DNA of 64,000 nt from a virus. The notes below the pieces were generated by a model, which searched no databases, had not been told where the DNA came from, and was given only the letters and a program-made list of their open reading frames with translations. Every line of letters begins with the position of its first letter. Positions within the stretch are counted from its first letter, which is position 1. A program made the position numbers and the translations under genes. Location of the stretch: positions 1 to 64,000 of the IMG/VR virus record IMGVR_UViG_3300046542_000271; one strand, 5' to 3'. Shown here piece after piece: positions 26,045 through 34,977 of this stretch.

Positions 26045-26544
26045 GTCGTTTGGTTCCAAGTGAAGGAATCGGTATTGACGTAGAGCGAGATGTGTTGGAA
26101 CGGCTCTACGCGGATGGTGGTGGTGCCGTACCACGCCAGAGACCCAGGCTTAGCCGTGAGGGTTAGCGTGTAGACACCAGGTGCGCCAGTGGCGACTAGC
26201 GGGGTCGGTTCGATATCCGTCGCATCGAACAGAATGCCCAACTGAGCCAACAGGTTCGCGAAGTGGGTGTGGGCAGTATCGCCAGCGGTCACGTTGAACC
26301 GAATGACCTTGGCTGAGATCCCAACCGATTGCAGGTCGAGCCGTTTGAAGCTGAAGATCCGACTGTTTTTGTAAGTGGTGTTCTTCGCCGACGGGGACAA
26401 TTTGATGCGCGCCGCGTCTTGCTGTAACGGGTTATCGATCACCACCGGCGAGAGAGCCCACATCGTTGGATCGACAACTGTCAACGATGCGTACTTCTGA
26501 AGCTGGAGGAGGATCGTAGCCTTTGAACCTTTTCGGAAGTCCAT
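26041..26544 (-). CDS. Separated N-terminal family A module, 167 aa
   Basis: This is the N-terminal half of a family A two-domain protein: ILLQLQKYASLTVVDPTMWA, NTTYKNSRIFSFKRLDLQSV, then AKPGSLAWYGTTTIRVEP. It ends where paralogues continue into the HYN domain. The TGA overlaps the start of the next gene by 4 nt. GAGGGTAAT precedes the ATG. The two halves probably associate; whether the split is functional or degenerative is not known. Confidence 0.83.
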   Translation of the reverse strand: MDFRKGSKATILLQLQKYASLTVVDPTMWALSPVVIDNPLQQDAARIKLSPSAKNTTYKNSRIFSFKRLDLQSVGISAKVIRFNVTAGDTAHTHFANLLAQLGILFDATDIEPTPLVATGAPGVYTLTLTAKPGSLAWYGTTTIRVEPFQHISLYVNTDSFTWNQTT

Positions 26545-26553
26545 GGATTACCC

Positions 26554-27432
26554 TCAGACTTTATAATGCAGGTACAAGATGTCCGGCATGTTAGTCAGTT
26601 TACTGGAGCGGTAGAGGATGACGCAGCGGTTATAATCATCGCTGTTGAAGTAGCCGCTGGCGTTGGGTAGGATGTACCGAAGGCCATACGCACTCAACAA
26701 CCCACCTGGGGTCGTATCAGCACCCAAGTCAAATGGTTGACCTGTGATGGTGGCGATGTACTCGACCAGGTTCAGCAGGTCCAGATCGGTAGGGTTCAAC
26801 GCTTTCGCCGTCGAGGTACTCCAGGTCTCCAGGTAGTCGGAGAACGCAGAGAAGTCGTGTCCGTACGTAGCGTAGCGGCGCAGGGGATCCGCTTCGTTAC
26901 GTGGAACGCCGTCCCAATGTACCAACATTGGAGGCGCTGCTGGAACGTGGAGGTCAGTCGGGTACCTGGCGAGGAAGCCACAAGTGATCTGGCCAGTGAA
27001 CGCCGGGTTTTTGGCATTCATCGTCAGGTAGCTACGACTGGTGGTGTTGCCGTACACTTGGAATGACGCGAACGATGTCGTGTCAGCTTCCACCAACGAC
27101 AGTCCGGTACGCTTGTTGAGGGCTGCGAGGACGTCTGAAAGTAGGACGACCGCGGTAGCGTACCACTCATCAAACCACACCATCGCATTGTCGGGCAGCA
27201 GCGACTGAAGGGCCAGACGACGATAACGAACCTTGAAGCCACCGATGTACGGACTGTTCGACCGCGGGGTGATGGTCATCTCGGTATTGCGGAAGTTGCC
27301 GGCGGCCGACCATGCGACAGGAGTACCGAAGAAACACTCGTTCGCTTTAATGGGGAACGGGAGATCCGGGTTGTCACGGTTGATCAGGTCAGCCACCAAT
27401 TCACCGGTTGGCTTTTTGTAATCTATAAACAT
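26554..27432 (-). CDS. Family A two-domain tail protein, NRDNP subtype, 292 aa
   Basis: The start at 27432 (MFIDYKKPTGELVADLINRD) aligns with paralogues starting MPIYQGTAIKNVFDLINRDN. The longer frame to 27477 would begin inside the hairpin at 27449-27485 and is rejected. The module motif is YIGGFKVRYRRLALQSLL. The second domain has YGHDFSAFSDYLE and ends ILYLHYKV. It alternates with the NAANGTT subtype at 27486, and the pair recurs at 28390/29337. Confidence 0.85.
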   Translation of the reverse strand: MFIDYKKPTGELVADLINRDNPDLPFPIKANECFFGTPVAWSAAGNFRNTEMTITPRSNSPYIGGFKVRYRRLALQSLLPDNAMVWFDEWYATAVVLLSDVLAALNKRTGLSLVEADTTSFASFQVYGNTTSRSYLTMNAKNPAFTGQITCGFLARYPTDLHVPAAPPMLVHWDGVPRNEADPLRRYATYGHDFSAFSDYLETWSTSTAKALNPTDLDLLNLVEYIATITGQPFDLGADTTPGGLLSAYGLRYILPNASGYFNSDDYNRCVILYRSSKLTNMPDILYLHYKV

Positions 27433-27448
27433 GATCAGATTCTCGTTG

Positions 27449-27485
27449 AGGATGGAGCTGGTGTGATCCAGCTCCATCTATGCCG
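27449..27485 (-). terminator. 10-bp perfect hairpin at an internal gene junction
   Basis: GATGGAGCTG (27451-27460) pairs with CAGCTCCATC (27469-27478), loop of 8 nt. Read leftward it begins GGCATAGATGGAGC, directly after the stop of the 27486-28376 gene. It therefore has the GGCATAGA prefix of the hairpin set. No T-run follows. Confidence 0.6.
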
Positions 27486-28376
27486 TCAGCTGATGGCGTT
27501 CGGATCTTCTGGGTCGTTGTAGTGGAGGATGAACCGACCACTCGGCTTGGTCACCGTACCGGCCAGTTCAAGTACCATGATGTACTTGTAGGCAGGGTTC
27601 GAGGCGTACTCGATGGAGTTCAAGCCGTTATAGACGCAGGTAGCGCCGAACACGTTCCACAACAGCGCGGTGGCGTCAACAGCAGTCCACAGCAGAGCGC
27701 CGAGGCCTTTGTCGAGCGACTTCAGTGCGTTAGCGATCAGAGCTGCCTGAGGCTGAGTGAGAACGCCGCCATCGTCGATCAGCAAGAACTGATCGCGGTA
27801 CAGGCTGAAATCGTAGCCGTAGGTGTAGATCAATGCCGAGGTCTGAGTGGTGAAGTCATCCACCGGGTAGTTCAGACCATTCAGCGTGGTCGCTTGCAGG
27901 TAGTTGTCGATCAACGCACCGCCAGGGATGATGTCGAACGTCACGCTACCCAACCAGATCAGACTGCCAGCCTTTGCCCGTACAGTGACAGTCGCCTTAC
28001 CTTGACCGTCCAAGGTAATCGGATCATCTTCCACGTCGTCCGCGTTCAACTTGATCGCGTAGTAGTAGAGGATGTTCGACAGGATGTCGTGAACAGAATC
28101 CACCTGATAGCACGGCAACGTACGTACTGGACGGAAGTGACGGAAGTCACCCAGTTGCAGGCGATCGTACACCAGGTAGGTTTTACCTTTGAAGTCGGCA
28201 CCCGGCATTGGGGTGGCCTTGATAAAGGTGTTCTTGGTGGTGGTGCCCTCACGCCACGTACCAGCAACAGGCTGTGGGACCGAGAGGGCAGTGTTAAGTG
28301 CTGTGAACCGCGTCGTGCCGTTAGCGGCGTTGATGTAGTCCAGTAGACTTTGCTTGGGATTAATGAAGATGCTCAC
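27486..28376 (-). CDS. Family A two-domain tail protein, NAANGTT subtype, 296 aa
   Basis: The start is GTG at 28376 with AGGAG upstream (MSIFINPKQSLLDYINAANG). The module motif is FKGKTYLVYDRLQLGDFRHF, then AKAGSLIWLGSVTFDIIPGG and LNGLNYPVDDF. The second domain has YGYDFSLYRDQFL and the ending GRFILHYNDPEDPNAIS. It is a close paralogue of the 29337-30221 gene along its whole length. Likely a tail or baseplate fibre subunit. Confidence 0.88.
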   Translation of the reverse strand: MSIFINPKQSLLDYINAANGTTRFTALNTALSVPQPVAGTWREGTTTKNTFIKATPMPGADFKGKTYLVYDRLQLGDFRHFRPVRTLPCYQVDSVHDILSNILYYYAIKLNADDVEDDPITLDGQGKATVTVRAKAGSLIWLGSVTFDIIPGGALIDNYLQATTLNGLNYPVDDFTTQTSALIYTYGYDFSLYRDQFLLIDDGGVLTQPQAALIANALKSLDKGLGALLWTAVDATALLWNVFGATCVYNGLNSIEYASNPAYKYIMVLELAGTVTKPSGRFILHYNDPEDPNAIS

Positions 28377-28389
28377 TGACTTCTCCTGG

Positions 28390-29322
28390 TTACTTGTTGT
28401 AGTACATGACGGTGCGACCGTACTTGGCGTACAGGGTAGAGTCCGTCGGGTACATCACAGCGGCGTAGCTGAATCCGGCACGGTTGACTTCCGGGTACGC
28501 GGCGTCAGGCAGGATGATGAACTTCAGGTTAAGTGTCTTGGTTCCAATACCTTTCGGGTTATTGGTCCCGTGGTAGACCCCGAAGTTGATCTCTAGGTCC
28601 TGGTTTACGAAGGCGTCGGCGTATAGCTTACCGATCCCGCCGTAGCTGGTGGTATTGTCGGTATTCACACTGGTAGTCTGGGCGGTGGATGGCCAGCTAC
28701 CAGCAACCGCCTCCTCAGTGAAGTGGCGATCCCAGAACAACCAAGTACCGTACGCTCGACGATCGTCCCATGCCGTGAAGTCGTTCTTCGCGTTCGACGG
28801 CCAAACACCACCACCAAGTTCAGCGGTGGCCATGATGTCAACGCCAAGCTCTTCCTTATCCTGAACCCAGCGGAACGTGGCGGCGCCAGTGTACATCAGG
28901 GAGGTGGCTTTGGTCGTGAGGGTGAAGTCGGCCTCAGGTGCGTAGGTGCCGTGCATCAATGTGTTCGTGTCTTGGAAATCCACCAGCGAGAAGTTAAGAC
29001 CGAACTGGTTATTGATCAACGGAAGAAACTCCGTCATCGTGTACCAGCGTGACGCGAGGAAGCGCTGGATGCGGGGCTTGTTCTCACGCAGCAGTTGCGG
29101 GAGGTTGATCCGACGGTAGGTCAGAGTGATCCCACCGCGATACATGCTACCCGCCTTCGGGGACAGGCGAATCTGGGTATCATGCTTCTGAGGCGTCAGC
29201 GCGATCGCAACTGGCAAACCCACGATCATCGTGGATTCATTGACCGGAAACGGAAGCGTGGGGTTGTCTCGATTGATAAGGTCGAAGACATTCTTAATTG
29301 CGGTACCTTGGTAAATAGGCAT
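28390..29322 (-). CDS. Family A two-domain tail protein, NRDNP subtype, 310 aa
   Basis: MPIYQGTAIKNVFDLINRDN starts the protein and AGGA lies 7 nt upstream. The module motif is YRGGITLTYRRINLPQLLR. The second domain contains the modified motif FTAWDDRRAYGTWLFW and SYGGIGKLYADAFVNQDLEI, ending YAKYGRTVMYYNK. It is a paralogue of the genes at 26554 and 30230 and forms a duplicated pair with the 29337 gene. Confidence 0.88.
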   Translation of the reverse strand: MPIYQGTAIKNVFDLINRDNPTLPFPVNESTMIVGLPVAIALTPQKHDTQIRLSPKAGSMYRGGITLTYRRINLPQLLRENKPRIQRFLASRWYTMTEFLPLINNQFGLNFSLVDFQDTNTLMHGTYAPEADFTLTTKATSLMYTGAATFRWVQDKEELGVDIMATAELGGGVWPSNAKNDFTAWDDRRAYGTWLFWDRHFTEEAVAGSWPSTAQTTSVNTDNTTSYGGIGKLYADAFVNQDLEINFGVYHGTNNPKGIGTKTLNLKFIILPDAAYPEVNRAGFSYAAVMYPTDSTLYAKYGRTVMYYNK

Positions 29323-29336
29323 CTCAATGTCCTGTG

Positions 29337-30221
29337 TTAAGCAGCCGAGGCGTCTTCGGGGTCGTTATAGTGAATATAGAAGCGACCAGACGGAATGGTG
29401 ACATCGCCTCTGAGCTCGATACCGATGACGTACTTGTAAACCGGGTTCGTTGGTAGGGCCGCTTCGTTAAGTCCGTTGTAGAAGACTGTAGCGCCTTGCA
29501 GCGACCATGCCGTCGAGGATTGGTTGGAGTTCCACAATGCCTTACCGTCACTGCTGATGTCCAACAGCAACAGCGTCTCCAGAACCGCCGTCAATCCGGC
29601 GCCGTGTAGCGTCCCTTCCTCAATAACGAGGAGACGGTCACGGTTGATGGTGGCGTCGATGGGATACGCGATCACAGCAGCCGAACTACCGGTCTTGAAG
29701 TTATCGATCGGATACTTGATCTGATCCGGTGCGATGTTGGTCAAGTATTCTTCCAGAGGAAGACCACCTGGCATCACCTCGAACGTGATCTGACCGATCC
29801 ACAACGGAGACGAAGGTTTCGCACGCACCGTCACCGTACCGACCCCATTCACGTCCAAGTTCAGCGGATCATCTTCCACGTCATCGGCCGAGAGGTTGAT
29901 GGCGTAGTAGTACCTGATCGCTTCCAGGAGACCGTGGGTCGTGGCAGGCTTGGGAGCCTTGAGCTGACGCGCTGGACGGAACCGAGCAAAGTCGTTGAGT
30001 TGCAGACGGTTGTAGAACACCACCTTGCGACCCTTGAACAGAGGCGTTGCACCCGGAGCTACGATCGCCCAACTGTTCTTCTCGGTCTGTCCTTGATAGC
30101 GGCTGTCCATGACGTCGTACGGCCGTGACAGATCGATGTTAGCCGAGGTCAGACGAGTCGTGCTATTGGCGGCGTTGATGTAATCAATCACCGCCTGTTT
30201 CGAATTGATGAATACAGACAT
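29337..30221 (-). CDS. Family A two-domain tail protein, NAANGTT subtype, 294 aa
   Basis: MSVFINSKQAVIDYINAANS is almost the same start as the 27486 gene. Further shared blocks are ADDVEDDPLNLDVNGVGTVT, LWIGQITFEVMPGGLPLEEY and the ending GRFYIHYNDPEDASAA. AGAGGT precedes the ATG. The two genes are clear recent duplicates that have diverged most in the middle of the second domain. Confidence 0.88.
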   Translation of the reverse strand: MSVFINSKQAVIDYINAANSTTRLTSANIDLSRPYDVMDSRYQGQTEKNSWAIVAPGATPLFKGRKVVFYNRLQLNDFARFRPARQLKAPKPATTHGLLEAIRYYYAINLSADDVEDDPLNLDVNGVGTVTVRAKPSSPLWIGQITFEVMPGGLPLEEYLTNIAPDQIKYPIDNFKTGSSAAVIAYPIDATINRDRLLVIEEGTLHGAGLTAVLETLLLLDISSDGKALWNSNQSSTAWSLQGATVFYNGLNEAALPTNPVYKYVIGIELRGDVTIPSGRFYIHYNDPEDASAA

Positions 30222-30229
30222 GGGGACCT

Positions 30230-31177
30230 CTACACGTTGTAGTAGAAGGGCAAGTAACCCATCGCCGCTTGGCCGAACGTTGGATGGTTGGCGAACCAGA
30301 GTAGGAGTACGTGCGTCGCCCCGTCGCGGTTGAGGAACGGGTACGTGACCTTGTTCCCAGCGTTGATCGGCATGAAACGCCAGCCCATCGTGCGACCGTA
30401 GATACCGTTCGGATTATCGGTAGCGTGGAAATCCTCGTATTTGATCCCGAGGTTGTACGCCACGTTAATCTCGTCAAGCAGCGCCTTGAAGCCGTATTGC
30501 GGCATCGAAGCACTCCAGATGAACGATGACTGCGTCGTGGTGGTTGGCCACAGACCAGCAACCGAGTCTTCGGTGTAGTCACGATACAACGGCAGGAACT
30601 CGTTACGTAGTGGCAACGGGAAGGTTTCTTCCGGATCGTACAGACCACGACCTGTAGGCCATACCGCACCTGCCAACTCGCCTTGGGTCAAGACATCGAG
30701 ACCGAGCTCTTCCAGGTCCTGCGACCAGTAAAGATCGATAGTGCCCACGTACTGATAACTCTCATCACCCATGACGAGGTTACGGGTGAAGGTCTGCCAA
30801 CCGCCATAGAAACCAGCACCCGTGACATCAGCAGGGTCCAAGTTCAACCCGTACTTCTTGTTGATCAAGGGGATGTAGGCTTCCTTATACAGCCAGGTAC
30901 CGGTCGTGATGAACTTCTTGAGTTCAAGTCGCTGACTACGGAACAGGATTGACAAGTCAATCCGACGGTAGGTCACGATCACGTTACCACGATAAGGACT
31001 GGACTCTTTCGCCGTGATCCGCATCTGGGTGTTGTGGTCCAGTTGGTTGGGGACCAGGTACTTCTGTGGTTTACTGTAGATGAAGTCGGTCGCGTTAAGC
31101 TTCCACGTCATCGCTGGGTTGTCGCGGTTGATCGCTGCGATAAGCAGGTCAATATCTTTACCGGCGTACAGAGGCAT
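30230..31177 (-). CDS. Family A two-domain tail protein, NRDNP subtype, 315 aa
   Basis: MPLYAGKDIDLLIAAINRDN is the family start and AGGTGAAG lies upstream. The module motif is YRGNVIVTYRRIDLSILFR. The second domain has LPLYRDYTEDSVAGLWPTTT, also seen in the 28390 paralogue (HFTEEAVAGSWPSTAQTTS), and ends MGYLPFYYNV. Likely a structural component of the tail fibre or baseplate. Confidence 0.88.
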   Translation of the reverse strand: MPLYAGKDIDLLIAAINRDNPAMTWKLNATDFIYSKPQKYLVPNQLDHNTQMRITAKESSPYRGNVIVTYRRIDLSILFRSQRLELKKFITTGTWLYKEAYIPLINKKYGLNLDPADVTGAGFYGGWQTFTRNLVMGDESYQYVGTIDLYWSQDLEELGLDVLTQGELAGAVWPTGRGLYDPEETFPLPLRNEFLPLYRDYTEDSVAGLWPTTTTQSSFIWSASMPQYGFKALLDEINVAYNLGIKYEDFHATDNPNGIYGRTMGWRFMPINAGNKVTYPFLNRDGATHVLLLWFANHPTFGQAAMGYLPFYYNV

Positions 31178-31187
31178 TGATCTTCAC

Positions 31188-31994
31188 CTAGTAAGGGTTG
31201 TAATGGAAGTAAAGGCGACCGGTGTAGTTACCCGCTGGGTAGGTCATCACGAAGACGCGCTCGAACGCAGGGTTCGCATCAGGGACCGCTGAGGTCGCAG
31301 CGTCAAACATCTGTCCGTTCGCGAAGTACGGAATACCCAACTTGTTGGTGGTCTTCACCAGGTTGTTGTAGCTGGTCATGTAGCCGGTCTTATTCGGCTT
31401 CATGTCGTCGTAATGGATCGAGAAGTCGTAACCCCAGGTCACCATGCGTCCGTACGGTTGATCGTACTTCTTCGACGGATGACGCAGGACATCCAACTCG
31501 ATACGGTTGACCATCAGGTCCAGCCACGAGGGACCGAACTTGATCGTGACTTCAACGGTACCAAACCACTGCAACGAGTCGGGAGCCATGTTGATGTTGA
31601 GCGTGATCTCATCACCGTCTTCGATGACGACCTCAGCGAAGTCTTCGAGGTCCTCGATTTCGAGGTCGAGCTTCGTAGCCGCTTTGAAGTAAGGGAAGAC
31701 GTTCTCACGAGTGATCGAAAGAGGGGTCTGCCAGTTCAAGGTCGGGAAGAAGTGTGCGATGTCCAGTCGGTTGTAGTACTGAACAACGTCACCCCAGTAG
31801 CCCTTGCTCGGGATACCTTGCACGGTGACCACGGTGTTGCGATCGTACAGATCGGTCGGAGCGAGATCAAAGTAGCGAAGGCGTGTGTCGTTGAACTCTT
31901 TCGGCGGAAGGTAGTCTTCGTTCAACACTTGGTGGATGAGGTTAGCGCTCCCCGCGAGGAACTCCTGCACCACTGGGTTTTCTTCATCGGCCAT
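31188..31994 (-). CDS. Family A two-domain tail protein, 268 aa
   Basis: The N-terminus is acidic (MADEENPVVQEFLAGSANLI). The module has NTVVTVQGIPSKGYWGDVVQ and YYNRLDIAHFF; the strand AEVVIEDGDEITLNINMAPD follows. The second domain has WGYDFSIHYDDMK and ends GRLYFHYNPY. GGAG is 9 nt upstream of the ATG. The gene is 3 nt from its upstream neighbour. Confidence 0.87.
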   Translation of the reverse strand: MADEENPVVQEFLAGSANLIHQVLNEDYLPPKEFNDTRLRYFDLAPTDLYDRNTVVTVQGIPSKGYWGDVVQYYNRLDIAHFFPTLNWQTPLSITRENVFPYFKAATKLDLEIEDLEDFAEVVIEDGDEITLNINMAPDSLQWFGTVEVTIKFGPSWLDLMVNRIELDVLRHPSKKYDQPYGRMVTWGYDFSIHYDDMKPNKTGYMTSYNNLVKTTNKLGIPYFANGQMFDAATSAVPDANPAFERVFVMTYPAGNYTGRLYFHYNPY

Positions 31995-31997
31995 GGC

Positions 31998-32882
31998 TTA
32001 CGGCTCCAATGGGGCGTTGAAATGGAAGTACAGATCACCAATGTAGCCCAGGCACTTGACTGGGTCGACGGTTACACGTACGAAGCGCTCGTACTGGATG
32101 TTGTACTCGTCAGGGAGGTCGACAGTCGAACCCACAGCCTTCACAGTCGCGCCTGCCAGCGAGTAACGCTGGTTGGCTGTCATGGTCCAAGCGTGACCAG
32201 TAATCGCCACCAGGGCCAGTCTGACGGCTTCCAGCTGCGCTGTACCCACCTGTACGGTGTCCAGGTTGGCGAATTGGGCAGAGAAGTCACGCCAGTACGA
32301 GTAAACAGCGGCAAATGGCTTGGAGCTGTAGGTCGCTGGGTAATCGAAGGCACTGACGGTGACGTCGGTGAGGTAGTCCTTGAGCTGATAACCACCACGA
32401 CGCATACCGACGGAGACGGTACCGATCCAGCCAAGGCTGGTAGGGTTGGCTTCCAGGGTGACGCTGATTGGGTTGTCGAGGTCTTTCTCCTCGGTAGTCA
32501 GCGCACGCGAGACGATGTCGTCCGCGGTCAGGATCAGACCGTACTTCTTGTTAAGAGAAGCCACCACATCCATCGTGGTGTTGACCTCCATGACGTCTGC
32601 CAGCAACGGGGTCTGACGGATCAACTCCTTCAAGTCCATCCGGTGGTAGTAGACGGTGACGGAGCCCTGGTACAGCGAGTACTGATCTTTCGCCGTGATC
32701 AGCATCGAGGTATTGACTTTCTCGTCAATGGCCTTCTGCGCAGGCGTCAGCTCCTCAGGGAGGTCAAGGGGGTCGATAGCAGCAGGGGTACCGAAGAGGT
32801 ATTGCTCCTCGACCAGGGCCAGACCGTTGAGTCGGTTGATGGACTCGAGGATCTGAGGAAACGTGGATTTATAAATAGCCAT
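31998..32882 (-). CDS. Family A two-domain tail protein, 294 aa
   Basis: It starts MAIYKSTFPQILESINRLNG. The module contains NTSMLITAKDQYSLYQGSVT followed by VYYHRMDLKELI. A helical piece with NKKYGLILTADDIVSRA leads to the second domain (YWRDFSAQFANLD), ending IGDLYFHFNAPLEP. TAAGG precedes the ATG. It is a textbook example of the family A consensus in this window. Confidence 0.89.
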   Translation of the reverse strand: MAIYKSTFPQILESINRLNGLALVEEQYLFGTPAAIDPLDLPEELTPAQKAIDEKVNTSMLITAKDQYSLYQGSVTVYYHRMDLKELIRQTPLLADVMEVNTTMDVVASLNKKYGLILTADDIVSRALTTEEKDLDNPISVTLEANPTSLGWIGTVSVGMRRGGYQLKDYLTDVTVSAFDYPATYSSKPFAAVYSYWRDFSAQFANLDTVQVGTAQLEAVRLALVAITGHAWTMTANQRYSLAGATVKAVGSTVDLPDEYNIQYERFVRVTVDPVKCLGYIGDLYFHFNAPLEP

Positions 32883-32890
32883 GATTTACC

Positions 32891-33784
32891 TTAATCCTCT
32901 TCAGGGACGATGATTTCGGTTTCGTTGTAGTGGAAGTAAGCGGTCCCTTCCTGTCTCCGTACGTACGGGTAATAAGGGTCGGCCACTTGTTGAATGATCA
33001 CGAACTCAAAGTCCTGACGGGCCTCAGGGCGATCCTTCGTCAAATACTGCGTGATCGTGTATCCCCATCCGGATGGCCAGGAGGTATACCCGAACAGGTT
33101 GCGCATCATGGTGGCAACCGCCGCCGAGTCAGAGAAGAACATCGGCAAGCGCGGGTTGAACCGGATGATCTCGCGGTATGGCGTGAAGTCTGTGCCATAG
33201 GTTGCCATGTTTACGGAATCTTTTACAGTAAACGGTGGAACGCCTGGACCGGGTTTCGGTGGTGCACGATACGTACGCCCCGCGTCCAGCATGGCATAGA
33301 GGTTTGGCTTCTTGACCACGTTAGCCAGGAAGATACGCCGGCGCGTGAAGCGGACAATGAAGTAACCCTGGTACGCCACACTCGAAGCTTTGGCTTCAAG
33401 CTTCAGGTTGGTGGTCTCGTCGAAGTCGAGCCAGCTGTAGTCAGCATCGAGGAAGTCGTCTTCTGACAACATGATGCCGAGGTGCTGAGACAGCCCTGGG
33501 AAGATCGAATAAAGGGTACCGCGACTCACCCCCTCGTATCGGGGAATGATGTCTCCAAACGCCTTGTTGAGGTCCATACGGGCATAGTTGACCGTCACGG
33601 TGCCTTGATAAGGGGAGAGGGGGCTGGAGATGGCTTTTGCGCGAGTATGAGTCGGGCCAGCCATGCCCACAAAAACAGGAGAGGTAAGCTTCAGATGGTC
33701 TGGCTCAATCGGAACCGGCAGCAGGGGAGACGCCGAAATCGCTTGAGCGAGGATATCTCTGCCAGGACCTGGGACCAGGATCAT
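32891..33784 (-). CDS. Family A two-domain tail protein, 297 aa
   Basis: It starts MILVPGPGRDILAQAISASP. The module has SSPLSPYQGTVTVNYARMDL and the second domain YGTDFTPYREIIRF, ending GTAYFHYNETEIIVPEED. It has a strong ribosome binding site (TAAGGAG). It is the first gene downstream of the T-run terminator at 33802-33868, so it may begin a new transcript. Confidence 0.87.
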   Translation of the reverse strand: MILVPGPGRDILAQAISASPLLPVPIEPDHLKLTSPVFVGMAGPTHTRAKAISSPLSPYQGTVTVNYARMDLNKAFGDIIPRYEGVSRGTLYSIFPGLSQHLGIMLSEDDFLDADYSWLDFDETTNLKLEAKASSVAYQGYFIVRFTRRRIFLANVVKKPNLYAMLDAGRTYRAPPKPGPGVPPFTVKDSVNMATYGTDFTPYREIIRFNPRLPMFFSDSAAVATMMRNLFGYTSWPSGWGYTITQYLTKDRPEARQDFEFVIIQQVADPYYPYVRRQEGTAYFHYNETEIIVPEED

Positions 33785-33801
33785 GAGATCGCTCCTTACA
33801 T

Positions 33802-33868
33802 GAACAAAAAAATAAACCAGGATGACGCATAGCGAGAAGAGAACAAGTCTCCATCGCTATGCGTCACG
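33802..33868 (-). terminator. Leftward terminator with 13-bp stem
   Basis: TGACGCATAGCGA (33823-33835) pairs with TCGCTATGCGTCA (33854-33866). Read leftward, the hairpin follows the 33878 gene and is followed by GGTTTATTTTTTTG. The loop can form a small inner stem (GAGA/TCTC). This is the only hairpin of the array with a clear leftward T-run. Confidence 0.7.
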
Positions 33869-33877
33869 TCGAGCTAC

Positions 33878-34438
33878 TTACGGAGCTGGCTCTTCTGGAG
33901 GCGGCTCAGGGTAGTTCAGACCTTCCATCACTGGTTTGGTGATTACGGACGACAGAGGGATGTCATCAGCGGTCAGGGAGAGAGTCAACGACCCGATGAA
34001 TACCGGGCTGTCCGGGTTCATCTGGATGGTGATCTGCTTGGTTTCGTTCGGGGTACCTTCCCACGGACCGGCCTGCGTAACGATACTACCGTCGATGTAG
34101 TCATCTTCGGTGATGTTGGTACGCAGCTTGAGGTTGATCTCGGCCATCAGGTCCGAGAAGTTCTCAGCATCGCCGATACCCAGGGTCAGGGTTTCACCGA
34201 ACAGGAAGCCTTGGACGTCCAGACGGTTGTAGCCCAGGATCACTTGGCCGGTGTAACCCGAACCTGGCAGCGAGGTGACCGTCATGTCGGTGTTGTACAA
34301 CGCACCGGCAGTAGTAGTTACCGTTGGCAGGCCCAGCTCCACCAGGGTGTTATCGAGCGTGGTGCCGTTTTGCTCGTTGATGAGATCGAAGATGATCTCC
34401 TGAGGCAACTTGCTAAAATCACTGATGTGCTTAGCCAT
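33878..34438 (-). CDS. Family A tail-module protein, 186 aa
   Basis: Two adjacent ATG codons occur at 34441 and 34438; the second is better spaced from AAGGA. The product has FDLINEQNGTTLDNTLVELG, NTDMTVTSLPGSGYTGQVIL, then GYNRLDVQGFL, and ends VMEGLNYPEPPPEEPAP, a proline-rich L(D/N)G-type tail. It has one module and no HYN domain. Probable structural protein. Confidence 0.87.
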   Translation of the reverse strand: MAKHISDFSKLPQEIIFDLINEQNGTTLDNTLVELGLPTVTTTAGALYNTDMTVTSLPGSGYTGQVILGYNRLDVQGFLFGETLTLGIGDAENFSDLMAEINLKLRTNITEDDYIDGSIVTQAGPWEGTPNETKQITIQMNPDSPVFIGSLTLSLTADDIPLSSVITKPVMEGLNYPEPPPEEPAP

Positions 34439-34482
34439 CATTGGTTCCTTCAGTAGTGAGGGTGTTCTACATAGGATCGAGC

Positions 34483-34977
34483 TTAAACGAGGCTAGTGTC
34501 CCGTTTAAGGTAGAGTCGTACAGACTCCGAATAGACCCTGGAGGTAGCTGATGCAAAGATCCGAACCAGGGTCCAGTCTTCGGCGTTCACCAACTTCGCA
34601 TTGAGGTCGATGTTGTCAACCGAGACCTCCTCAAGCTTGAGGTGCAAGGCAGCGTTAATGTACGTCAAATTCTCATAGAGGCTAGGACGCTTCCCGATCA
34701 CGACTCGAGGAATCTTTTCACACGCCGGGAGTAGTCGGCGCAATGGAACGCGGTTATAAAGGTAGGTCGCATTCCCTCGATAACGATCGCTCGTGGTGAT
34801 GGTCGCCACGATAGAGGTATCACGACCTTTATTAGCGTCGGCGCTCACAGCGGTTGGTGTACCCCACGACAGCTCCGAGGAGTTGATCGGGGCGTTCCCA
34901 TTCGAAAGCCGGATAATGTCCAGCATCAGACTGAGTTCTGGTTTGGTGTAATCGAATACGATAGCCACGGCGCTCAC
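34483..34977 (-). CDS. Family A tail-module protein, 164 aa
   Basis: The start is GTG at 34977 within GTGA, overlapping the stop of the upstream gene by 4 nt, so it is translationally coupled. It contains MLDIIRLSNGNAPINSSELS, SDRYRGNATYLYNRVPLRRL and a terminal strand SRVYSESVRLYLKRDTSLV. The L(D/N)G tail is missing. It is the second gene from the beginning of the leftward array. Confidence 0.84.
   Translation of the reverse strand: MSAVAIVFDYTKPELSLMLDIIRLSNGNAPINSSELSWGTPTAVSADANKGRDTSIVATITTSDRYRGNATYLYNRVPLRRLLPACEKIPRVVIGKRPSLYENLTYINAALHLKLEEVSVDNIDLNAKLVNAEDWTLVRIFASATSRVYSESVRLYLKRDTSLV

Noticed and set aside
26044-26134. N-terminal extension of the 107-residue protein (starting MVRHHHHPRR)
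   Set aside because: The extension overlaps the upstream gene; the ATGA overlap start agrees with paralogue alignment.
31413-32894. A 493-codon plus-strand frame across two family A genes
   Set aside because: Crosses the junction of two well-supported minus-strand genes that match their paralogues.
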